From an uncultured Campylobacter sp. (GTDB lineage Bacteria; Campylobacterota; Campylobacteria; Campylobacterales; Campylobacteraceae), in NCBI RefSeq assembly GCF_938018145.1, contig NZ_CALIII010000082.1:1-6295 (forward strand): DNA of 6,295 nucleotides, written 5' to 3'. Positions 1 through 5,213 of this stretch are shown piece after piece. Positions within the stretch are counted from its first letter, which is position 1. Each line of letters starts with the position of its first letter. A program made the translations under genes and the position numbers. Below the pieces are notes generated by a model, which was not told the DNA's origin, ran no database searches, and worked only from the letters and a program-made list of their open reading frames with translations.

Positions 1-1
1 G

Positions 2-775
2 TCAAATTTAACTCCTGCAGATAAAACCGCTAAAACGAATTTGGCGAACGAGCAAATGCAAGCTTCAAACAACAAAGAAGACGTAAAAAGACAAATTCAG
101 ATATACCAAAGCAGGCCCAGCGAGGAATTACTAAAAGAAGTTATTAAAATAGACAAGAGCGAAGAAGGCTGGATAACTAAAGCTATAAATCAAATCGACG
201 ATATATTGTCCAAGAAATATACGCCCGAGCAGATAAAGACTCTGCGAGCTAAAGAGCCCGAAACCATGGAAGAGGCCGTAGACGGTATGCTGGCGAGGTA
301 TTCTAGGTTATTACAATCCGATTCGATAGACGGCAAACCGACTATTTGGGGCAAGCTTTTGGGGCTCGGAACAAAAGAGGAGCAAGAGGAGCTAAAAGCA
401 TTTAAAAACTCTTTGCCCGAAGACGCTGCGATGGGCAGCGTCGGAGCTGCTTTGCTGCAAAGAACCGACATCAGTATAGAAGAATTTAAAAAACTCTACG
501 CGGAAGATATCGAGAAAACTACTAAAGCCCACAAGGAAGCCGTGGCAAAAATCAATCAAGAGATGAGAGAATACAACGAAAATTTAGCTAAGCAAAGAGC
601 CGAAGCTAAATTTAAACCCATCCAGGCTACGAGCACAAGCAAGACTTACGAGGATAAAGACATCAGACGCGAGTTCTTTGAAAATTTCTTGAAAGCCGAA
701 CGCGAAAAAGGGACGGATATAACTGAAATTTTAAATCAACTAGCAAAACTAGGCAAATTTGACGTAAAAGCATAA
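2..775 (+). CDS. Conserved protein of unknown function, 5' partial; shorter paralog of the next gene
   Basis: I do not recognise a characterised family. The reading frame is open to the left edge (codons from base 2), so the start is probably outside the window. A TTG at 41 could serve formally but has no purine-rich site upstream, and the codons before it read SNLT, a string also found at residues 44-47 of the next protein. The visible product is hydrophilic, lacks cysteine, and has no membrane segment. Numbering from the TTG at 41, an IWGK..GL motif lies at 102-109, a charged helical or coiled-coil stretch at about 146-190, and a conserved tail module at 190-244 (KFKPIQATS, then SKTY.DKDIRREFFENFLK). 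All three have counterparts in the downstream protein, so the two are paralogs with a tandem-duplication origin. The gene ends 9 bases before the next start and is probably co-transcribed with it. Function unknown; export or a protein-binding role is only inference. Confidence 0.8.
   Translation, partial: SNLTPADKTAKTNLANEQMQASNNKEDVKRQIQIYQSRPSEELLKEVIKIDKSEEGWITKAINQIDDILSKKYTPEQIKTLRAKEPETMEEAVDGMLARYSRLLQSDSIDGKPTIWGKLLGLGTKEEQEELKAFKNSLPEDAAMGSVGAALLQRTDISIEEFKKLYAEDIEKTTKAHKEAVAKINQEMREYNENLAKQRAEAKFKPIQATSTSKTYEDKDIRREFFENFLKAEREKGTDITEILNQLAKLGKFDVKA
608..772 (+). repeat. Shared C-terminal module, copy 1
   Basis: The last 55 codons of the first gene. The first 40 codons match copy 2 (1709-1870) at 35 of 40 residues and, by hand count, 102 of 120 bases (85%). 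The matching core is KFKPIQATS, SKTY, DKDIRREFFENFLKAE and EKG.DI. Similarity drops in the last 15 codons, apart from a shared K.G and terminal KA. Confidence 0.9.
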
Positions 776-779
776 AGGA
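774..779 (+). promoter_or_regulatory. Ribosome binding site of the second paralog
   Basis: AAAGGA, five bases before the ATG at 785, overlapping the TAA stop (773-775) of the preceding gene. The overlap suggests translational coupling. Confidence 0.75.
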
Positions 780-784
780 TTAAT

Positions 785-1873
785 ATGATAAGCGGCGTAA
801 ACGGATTTAACGCAAACGTAAACTATGATTTTAGTAGCGCTCACGAGCGAAATTTAAAAGCACGCGAGGAAAAAGAGGCTATAAATTTAACCTCAAATTC
901 GGCGCCGTCTCGATCAAATTTGACCGAACCGATCGATTATTATGCTCTCGATTCTGACGAACTGGACGAAAACGAGCTTGCCGTTTGGGCGCAAAACGTA
1001 GAGTTTTCAAAACTAAACGACAAGCAGCAAAATAGGCTTCTTGCTATAAAAATGGGCTTTAAAAAACCGATATATAAACCTTATGATCCCGTGGTTGCGC
1101 GTAAGGCGTATTCGCTAAGCGGCTATACGGAAGATGATAAAATCAGCGTTTGGGGCAAGATAAACGGGCTTGATCCAAGCATGAGCAAGGATAAGGTCGC
1201 AGAGCTAAAGAAATTTATAGATAGCACGAAGGTCTTGCAAAGTAGTTCAAACATGGAAAACGATGTTTTTAGCGTAGATGGGTTTATGGGTGCGTTTAGT
1301 GTGGATCTAGGAAGCTTTGGAGTTGGTCATACGAAAGGTACCGGACTTAAAATGGCGGTCGATATGGCAAACCTACTAGACTCCGATATGGATTTGGAAA
1401 AATTTAAAGATAAATGGCTTGAGGTTGCCGCCGAAAAGATACTAGGAGAGAACGCAAAGGTCAAAATCTCGCTCAAAGACGGCAAGCTAAATTTCGACCA
1501 GATATCAGGAAAACGGCCTGCGGTCTTTTGGGGACAAGAGATGGTAAAACAGGTGAGCTACGCAGATGAAGCAACTAAAAAAGAGTTTTTAAATTTCTTA
1601 AAAGATGCGTTTAACAAAGGCGAGAGTATCGCAGACGTGCTACAAAATATAGCCCTAAAAGAAAGTGCAGTAAGCGATCAAGCTCCTAAAGAAACGCCCG
1701 AAGAGAATAAATTTAAGCCTATCCAGGCTACTAGCAAAAGCAAAACATACGTAGATAAAGACATCAGACGAGAATTCTTTGAAAATTTCTTAAAAGCCGA
1801 ACAGGAAAAAGGGGTGGATATAATGGAGCTTTTAAGAAAAGTCGGTAAAATGGGGCTTGATCTAAAAGCCTAA
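785..1873 (+). CDS. Conserved protein of unknown function, full-length paralog of the preceding gene
   Basis: This 362-residue protein has no recognised domain, no cysteine, no classical signal peptide and no membrane segment. The N-terminus (MISGVNGFNANVNYDF) is Asn/Gly/Ser-rich and probably unstructured to about residue 50. Features in order: an acidic stretch at 55-65; a VWGK..GL motif at 122-129 followed by a K-rich helix; a Gly/Ser/Phe-rich stretch at 161-190; an LL...D...EKFK segment at 197-208; a KKEF..NFLK...KG segment at 265-286; and the tail module at 309-362. The tail matches the upstream protein at 35 of its first 40 residues. The 265-286 segment resembles part of that tail, suggesting an internal duplication. 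The ATG start is supported by AAAGGA at 774-779, five bases upstream. The stop codon overlaps the ribosome binding site of the thioesterase gene, so the genes are probably co-transcribed. A secreted or surface-associated role is possible but unproven. Confidence 0.85.
   Translation: MISGVNGFNANVNYDFSSAHERNLKAREEKEAINLTSNSAPSRSNLTEPIDYYALDSDELDENELAVWAQNVEFSKLNDKQQNRLLAIKMGFKKPIYKPYDPVVARKAYSLSGYTEDDKISVWGKINGLDPSMSKDKVAELKKFIDSTKVLQSSSNMENDVFSVDGFMGAFSVDLGSFGVGHTKGTGLKMAVDMANLLDSDMDLEKFKDKWLEVAAEKILGENAKVKISLKDGKLNFDQISGKRPAVFWGQEMVKQVSYADEATKKEFLNFLKDAFNKGESIADVLQNIALKESAVSDQAPKETPEENKFKPIQATSKSKTYVDKDIRREFFENFLKAEQEKGVDIMELLRKVGKMGLDLKA
1577..1642 (+). repeat. Degenerate internal copy of the tail-module core
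   Basis: Codons 265-286 of the second paralog read KKEFLNFLK, four residues, KG, then SIADVL. They align with one gap to residues 328-350 (RREFFENFLK, four residues, KG, then DIMELL). The DNA shares the word AAATTTCTTAAAAG. This could be an old internal duplication or two similar amphipathic helices that arose by chance. Confidence 0.5.
1709..1870 (+). repeat. Shared C-terminal module, copy 2
   Basis: The last 54 codons of the second paralog, the counterpart of 608-772. Substitutions in the first 40 codons are mostly at silent or single-residue positions (T/K, E/V, R/Q, T/V, T/M). This is far closer than the rest of the two proteins, where only short islands align. Confidence 0.9.
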
Positions 1874-1877
1874 GGAG
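1872..1877 (+). promoter_or_regulatory. Ribosome binding site supporting the GTG start of ybgC
   Basis: AAGGAG, five bases before GTG 1883, sharing two bases with the TAA stop (1871-1873) of the upstream gene. It identifies GTG as the start, and the next residues (KIRIYYEDTD) match the beginning of the thioesterase fold. Confidence 0.85.
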
Positions 1878-1882
1878 CGACT

Positions 1883-2281
1883 GTGAAAATACGAATCTAC
1901 TACGAAGATACCGACGCGGGCGGCATAGTCTATCACGCAAACTATATAAAATACTGCGAAAGGGCGCGCAGCCAGATGTTTTTTGACTCGGATGTTAAGC
2001 CTTTTAGTAAGGACGGGCATTTTGTCGTGAGCGAGATTCGGGCGAAATTTAAAAAACCGGCCGTCCTGGGCGATCTGCTCGAGGTAAAAACGAGCGTGGC
2101 AAACCTAAAAAAAGCCTCCGCGCTCATAAATCAGAAAATTTATAAAATCGCAAATTTAAGCGGCGAATGCGAGCCTGAGCTCGTCTTTGAAGCGGACATC
2201 GAGGTTGCGTTTGTTAGCAACCTAAGACCTGCTAAGATGGGCGAGGAGATAGTGGATTTTCTCTCCTCTTATTGCTCGTAA
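1883..2281 (+). CDS. ybgC: YbgC-type acyl-CoA thioesterase (hotdog fold)
   Basis: A cytoplasmic 4-hydroxybenzoyl-CoA-thioesterase-like enzyme of the YbgC family, which hydrolyses acyl-CoA thioesters. The 132 residues are about the usual family length. The signature YYEDTDAGGIVYHANY spans residues 6-21. Asp11 is the expected catalytic aspartate, aligning with Asp18 of E. coli YbgC, and the following Y.KYCERAR helix matches the family. The rest fits a single hotdog domain: a KF.KPA.LGD.L.V segment at about 53-67, and strands ending in EADIEVAFV. The start is GTG at 1883, fixed by a strong ribosome binding site. In E. coli the gene sits with tol-pal. Here it follows two unknown genes, probably in the same transcript. 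C. jejuni has a comparable gene beside the same periplasmic-protein gene. The natural substrate cannot be read from sequence; long-chain acyl-CoA or acyl-ACP is possible. The last 13 bases overlap the convergent gene. Confidence 0.92.
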   Translation: MKIRIYYEDTDAGGIVYHANYIKYCERARSQMFFDSDVKPFSKDGHFVVSEIRAKFKKPAVLGDLLEVKTSVANLKKASALINQKIYKIANLSGECEPELVFEADIEVAFVSNLRPAKMGEEIVDFLSSYCS

Positions 2282-3468
2282 AAGCCGTATTCGCCGGCTT
2301 TTAAAACCTTCGTATCGTATACGATCTGCGAGTCCTCGACGCTCTGGCTAAAAAGCCTCTGCGCGCCGCGGTTTAGGTAGGTCGCGTAGATGTAGTCAAG
2401 CCCGGCGCTAGTGGAGTAACCCACCCAGTTGAAGTTCAAATTTTGCCCCAAAATTTCGTTGTTTGAGTCTAGCGCGCCGTCGGTTTTGGAGATCGAGTTT
2501 GCTATGTAGAGCTTTTCTCTATCTTGCGGTTGCATGAGTTTAAAGATGCTCGGCGCATAGTTGATTTGCGTGCTTAAAAGGGCGTTAAATTTGACGTCGT
2601 AAAGGCGCATCTGAGAGCTCACCATCGAAGCTTTTACGAGCGGAACGTTTAGGAAAACGGTCGCGCCGCTTAGCCTGGAGTTGCCAGATAGCATCGACTT
2701 TAGGTCGGTGACGCCGTTTGCGATCTCGTTTTCGTAGGCTAGCCCGCCGCTAAACTCGTCAGCGTAGCGGTTTAGTGCTGCTCCTAGCGCGCTACCGTCA
2801 GAAAATGCCGCGACTTGGCCGTTTGAGAAATTTAGTAGCTTTTCAACCTGCCCTTTGTAGTCTATACCGCCGAATATCAAATTATCCTGCGGCGAATCGA
2901 CGCTAGAGATGTGCAGAGTCGGCACAAAAGCCGTCATGGACGGATCTAGAACCTCGTTTAGATATTTTGCGCCAACAGGCGTAAACGGCGCGATGATATA
3001 GGAGATATTTTCGCCTCTAGCGCGTGCTAGTGCGCCGTCGATAGCGCTTGGGGCTTCGTTGCCGATGTTGTAAAATTTAACTTCGATGGCGGCATTTTGC
3101 CTCACTACATAGGCTATAACCGCGTTTGAGACGACGCCGGCGTAGCTTTTTATGCTATCTTGCGGGATGATGACGGCGATCTTAAACTCGGCGTTTGAGC
3201 TTGGAGTCAGGCTTTCGGTGCCGGCGTTTACGTATGAGCCGTTTAGGGCGTTAAAGGCTTGTAAAATTTCTTGATTGGAGCTGCCTTCGTAGCGAGCTAA
3301 AAAGCTGTGCAAAAGACCCTCTCTAACGAGTTCTAGTAAACATGCGTCGCTGCATTTAACGGGTTCTAAATTTATATAAATTTCGCTAGCCGGCGGGATA
3401 TCTGATGGCTTGTCGCTCCTGGCAAATAGCGCTGAACAGATCAATAAAACGGTTAAAATTTTTCTCAT
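2269..3468 (-). CDS. Periplasmic protein with type-1 periplasmic-binding-protein-like core, function unknown
   Basis: A 399-residue exported protein. The N-terminus is a signal peptide: MRK, a hydrophobic stretch at 4-15, and probable cleavage after Ala16 (LFA/RS). Cys11 is not in a proper lipobox, so a lipoprotein is unlikely. After a helical N-terminal part, residues 95-240 look like the first lobe of a Leu/Ile/Val-type binding protein or related receptor fold (FKIAVIIPQDSI.SYA, then YIIAPFTPVGAKYL, FVPTLHISS, IFGGIDYKGQ). Residues 255-375 supply a second set of alternating strands and helices. The mature protein has only two cysteines, Cys39 and Cys43, which may form a disulfide. The gene overlaps the upstream glycosylase-like gene by ATGA and is last in a three-gene operon. 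A purine-rich AAAAGAG (3480-3474) lies five bases before the ATG. C. jejuni Cj0964 is, as I recall, the positional counterpart. No ligand can be assigned, and the fold assignment is moderate. Confidence 0.85.
   Translation of the reverse strand: MRKILTVLLICSALFARSDKPSDIPPASEIYINLEPVKCSDACLLELVREGLLHSFLARYEGSSNQEILQAFNALNGSYVNAGTESLTPSSNAEFKIAVIIPQDSIKSYAGVVSNAVIAYVVRQNAAIEVKFYNIGNEAPSAIDGALARARGENISYIIAPFTPVGAKYLNEVLDPSMTAFVPTLHISSVDSPQDNLIFGGIDYKGQVEKLLNFSNGQVAAFSDGSALGAALNRYADEFSGGLAYENEIANGVTDLKSMLSGNSRLSGATVFLNVPLVKASMVSSQMRLYDVKFNALLSTQINYAPSIFKLMQPQDREKLYIANSISKTDGALDSNNEILGQNLNFNWVGYSTSAGLDYIYATYLNRGAQRLFSQSVEDSQIVYDTKVLKAGEYGFYEQ
2280..2302 (+). terminator. Possible intrinsic terminator after ybgC
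   Basis: AAAAGCCG (2280-2287) pairs with CGGCTTTT (2295-2302) around a 7-base loop, starting on the ybgC stop codon. The stem has four GC pairs and ends in four T, so it suits a short terminator for the + strand operon. It lies inside the last codons of the convergent - strand gene. Termination here on the - strand would remove that gene's stop, so I take it as one-directional. Confidence 0.45.
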
Positions 3469-4094
3469 AGGTACTCTTTTATCTTTTTTAGATCGTTGAA
3501 AAACAGCTCTTTTTTGCTTGGATTTTTCGCTACGACTGTGGGCGAATAGGTCGCCAGCAAGGCCGAGTGTTTAAATTTCATTATGTTTCCCCTTATGGTT
3601 TCAAAGCTTTGCGCGCTTTGTTTTATCATTTTGTAAAAAACCTCTTCGCCAAGCGCTACGATGAGCTTTGGCGCGACTAGACGGGCTTCCGCGCTAAAAT
3701 ACGGCTCGCAAAGCTCGTAAGCGTTTGTCGGAGCTTTGGCGGCGGGCTTGCATTTTAGCAGGCTCGTGACGTAAATTTCGTCCTTTTTAAGTCCTGCTAG
3801 CTCGTTTAAATTTTGCAAAAACTTATCGTCGCCAGCCAAAAACTCTCCGCTCGCATCCTCAGCGGCGTTTGGCGCATCAAATACGAAAACTACTTTGGCG
3901 CGTTTATCGCCAAGGCCCGTTAGTGCGTGATTTGCGCTCTTGCAAAGCTCGCATAGATTGCACTCTTTGATGCTTGCGTTTAGCTCGGCAAGACTTCTCG
4001 GCAAGGCCGCTGTCGAAGGCGAAAAATCGGCAAATTTATATCCGAACGCCCTCAGATAGTAAAGTTCTCTTAAAATTTCGTTTGCGTAACTCAT
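3465..4094 (-). CDS. Uracil-DNA glycosylase family 4-like Fe-S protein with altered active-site motifs
   Basis: The 209 residues resemble family 4 uracil-DNA glycosylases, Fe-S enzymes that remove uracil from DNA. A helical extension (1-40) comes first. Likely cluster ligands are Cys45 and Cys48 (CNLC), Cys115 (VTSLLKCKP) and Cys129 (ELCEPY); Cys51 is extra. PKLIVALG at 142-149 and the RGN...TYSPT...NPSKK region at 168-195 follow family order. Both catalytic motifs deviate. The usual GEAPG..ED is FDAPNAAED (72-80), with Glu replaced by Asp and the last Gly by Asn. The usual HPS/HPA motif is SPT (184-186), with Ser where His is expected. Classical uracil excision activity is therefore uncertain. 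The ATG at 4094 has no strong ribosome binding site. It lies 39 bases after the acetyltransferase stop, and the gene overlaps the next one by ATGA. The family call is good; the activity is not established. Confidence 0.85.
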   Translation of the reverse strand: MSYANEILRELYYLRAFGYKFADFSPSTAALPRSLAELNASIKECNLCELCKSANHALTGLGDKRAKVVFVFDAPNAAEDASGEFLAGDDKFLQNLNELAGLKKDEIYVTSLLKCKPAAKAPTNAYELCEPYFSAEARLVAPKLIVALGEEVFYKMIKQSAQSFETIRGNIMKFKHSALLATYSPTVVAKNPSKKELFFNDLKKIKEYL

Positions 4095-4133
4095 CGCGCG
4101 ATGATATCCAAAAGGGCGTTAAAAACAGATAAA

Positions 4134-4610
4134 TCAAAGCGCTAGTTTGCTTAAATTTTCGCCGTCCAAGCAGTAGTTTCTCCACTGCTCGGACTGGTTT
4201 TTCGCGCCCATTTTTTCGTAAAATTTGATGCCGGGCTCGTTCCAGTGCAGGCACGCCCACTCGAGACGTTGCAGATTTTCGTCCTTGCAAATTTTGGCTA
4301 AAAATTTAAAAAACTCTTTTCCTATGCCTTTGTTGCGATGCTCTTTTTGGACGTATAGATCCTCTAAATAAATCCCGCCAAGTCCCAAAAACGTGGAAAA
4401 CGTATAAAAATATATGGCGTAAGCTATGATTTTGCCCTCTGTTTCGCAGACTAAAACACGGGCGTAGTTTTTCTCAAAAATAGACCCCGCGAAAATTTCG
4501 GGCGTAAATTTTACTTCATCGCTCATTTTTTCGTATGCGGCTAGCTCTTTAACTAGCTCGCAAACGGCCGGGATGTCGGCCCTGGATGCTTTTCTAATAA
4601 CGTAAGGCAA
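4134..4610 (-). CDS. GNAT N-acetyltransferase, SSAT (diamine acetyltransferase)-like
   Basis: A cytoplasmic acetyl-CoA-dependent N-acetyltransferase of 158 residues, a single GNAT domain of normal length. The acetyl-CoA binding loop is EHRNKGIGKEF (90-100). LEDLYV (82-87) and WNEPGIKFYEKMGA (123-136) resemble the spermidine/spermine N1-acetyltransferase group, where this Tyr (Tyr131 here) is the usual general acid. The W..Y.LDGENLSKLA tail also fits that group. Polyamines, thialysine or another small amine are possible substrates; sequence alone does not decide. The start is TTG at 4610-4608. An in-frame TAG lies just upstream (4622-4620), and AGGAG (4621-4617) is six bases before the TTG. 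It is the first gene of a - strand operon with the glycosylase-like and periplasmic genes, with a likely promoter at 4637-4642. I see no functional link to its neighbours. Confidence 0.88.
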   Translation of the reverse strand: MPYVIRKASRADIPAVCELVKELAAYEKMSDEVKFTPEIFAGSIFEKNYARVLVCETEGKIIAYAIYFYTFSTFLGLGGIYLEDLYVQKEHRNKGIGKEFFKFLAKICKDENLQRLEWACLHWNEPGIKFYEKMGAKNQSEQWRNYCLDGENLSKLAL

Positions 4611-4616
4611 AATTTT

Positions 4617-4621
4617 CTCCT
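4617..4621 (-). promoter_or_regulatory. Ribosome binding site supporting the TTG start of the acetyltransferase
   Basis: AGGAG on the - strand, six bases before the TTG at 4610. An in-frame stop overlaps it, so no upstream start in this frame is possible. Confidence 0.8.
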
Positions 4622-4636
4622 AAATTTTAATGAGCG

Positions 4637-4642
4637 ATTATA
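4637..4642 (-). promoter_or_regulatory. Likely -10 box for the acetyltransferase operon
   Basis: TATAAT on the - strand in a very AT-rich stretch, about seven bases before a possible transcription start near 4630. This would give a short leader of about 20 bases carrying the AGGAG site. There is no clear -35, as is usual in Campylobacter sigma-70 promoters. Confidence 0.5.
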
Positions 4643-4700
4643 TTTTTATTATTTTAAAACGAAGTTTAAAAATTTATTAAAAGGATTTTAAGCGATTTGT

Positions 4701-4709
4701 TGATAAAAT
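4701..4709 (+). promoter_or_regulatory. Likely extended -10 promoter for rpmH-rnpA-yidD-yidC
   Basis: TGATAAAAT: a TG one base before a TAAAAT box, preceded by spaced T-tracts (near 4675, 4685 and 4696) that replace the -35 in Campylobacter promoters. The start would fall near 4716, about 30 bases before rpmH. AAGGA (4735-4739) is the rpmH ribosome binding site. Confidence 0.55.
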
Positions 4710-4746
4710 CACCGACTTATATCAAAATCACCATAAGGAAAAATTT

Positions 4747-4881
4747 ATGAAAAGAACATACCAACCCCATAAAACCCCTAGAAAACGCACTCACGGGTTT
4801 CGCGTCCGCATGAAAACTAAAAACGGCCGCAAAGTGCTAAACGCAAGACGCGCAAAAGGCAGAGCAAGATTGGCCGTTTAA
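4747..4881 (+). CDS. rpmH: 50S ribosomal protein L34
   Basis: A 44-residue, strongly basic protein of the large ribosomal subunit, of standard length for L34. The sequence starts [20 protein letters not shown] and continues [20 protein letters not shown], which is diagnostic of the family. The ATG at 4747 lies seven bases after AAGGA (4735-4739). The gene is first in the conserved rpmH-rnpA-yidD-yidC cluster and follows an extended -10 promoter. The rnpA reading frame stays open back through the second half of this gene (to a stop at 4818), one frame shifted. rnpA translation may therefore start inside or on the end of rpmH. Confidence 0.98.
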   Translation: MKRTYQPHKTPRKRTHGFRVRMKTKNGRKVLNARRAKGRARLAV

Positions 4882-5213
4882 GCAAATTTAGCCCTATAAG
4901 CAGCCAAAAGGAGTTTTCAAGCGTCTACAAAGAGGCCGTCAAATGGCACTGCGAGGAGGCGATAGTCTTTTTTAAGCCTTGCAATGAAAACAAATTAGCC
5001 GTCGTAGCCAGCAAAAAGGTGGGCAAAGCCGTCGTTCGCAATCGTTGCAAGAGGCTTTTGCGAGCGGTCATTGTCGAGATTTCAAACGAGCTTGCGGACG
5101 GCATTTACGTGATAGTCGTTAAAAACGGGCTAGATAAAAGCTCGTTTTTAAAGCTCAAAAAAAATATCTCTTGGGCTATGAAAAAACTCGGATGTATAAA
5201 ATCAGGCATATGA
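4869..5213 (+). CDS. rnpA: Ribonuclease P protein component (start codon uncertain)
   Basis: Encodes the small basic protein that binds the RNase P RNA and helps it remove 5' leaders from pre-tRNAs. The family core is present: [14 protein letters not shown] near the N-terminus, then [24 protein letters not shown] with the RNR signature, then [11 protein letters not shown]. The length is about 105-115 residues, normal for the family. No ATG, GTG or TTG occurs in frame between the stop at 4818 and a GTG at 5019, which lies within the conserved core and would cut off the N-terminal half. I place the start at ATT 4869, nine bases after AAAAGG (4854-4859). ATA at 4896, or a start overlapping the rpmH stop, are alternatives. 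A base error is also possible. The stop TGA shares ATGA with yidD. Identity is certain, but the start is weak. Confidence 0.85.
   Translation: MGRLSKFSPISSQKEFSSVYKEAVKWHCEEAIVFFKPCNENKLAVVASKKVGKAVVRNRCKRLLRAVIVEISNELADGIYVIVVKNGLDKSSFLKLKKNISWAMKKLGCIKSGI

Noticed and set aside
41..43. TTG as the start of the first gene
   Set aside because: There is no purine-rich site before it, and the frame is open to the window edge with residues resembling the paralog, so the gene more likely begins outside the window.
190..471. Open frame of 93 codons on the - strand
   Set aside because: It lies wholly inside the first + strand gene, has no ribosome binding site and no recognisable motif, and overlaps paralogous coding sequence.
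1942..2127. Open frame of 61 codons on the - strand
   Set aside because: It is antisense to the well-supported thioesterase gene and has no independent support.
4036..4290. Open frame of 84 codons on the - strand
   Set aside because: It spans the junction between the acetyltransferase and glycosylase-like genes in another frame. Its sequence is a shadow of the acetyltransferase end.
4611..4746. Possible replication origin next to rpmH
   Set aside because: rpmH lies beside dnaA and the origin in many bacteria, but I find no DnaA-box-like TTATCCACA words here and no dnaA gene. The region is explained by two divergent promoters.
5019..5021. GTG as the start of rnpA
   Set aside because: It falls in the [11 protein letters not shown] core and would remove about half of a normal RNase P protein. 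The conserved N-terminal half is encoded directly upstream in the same frame.
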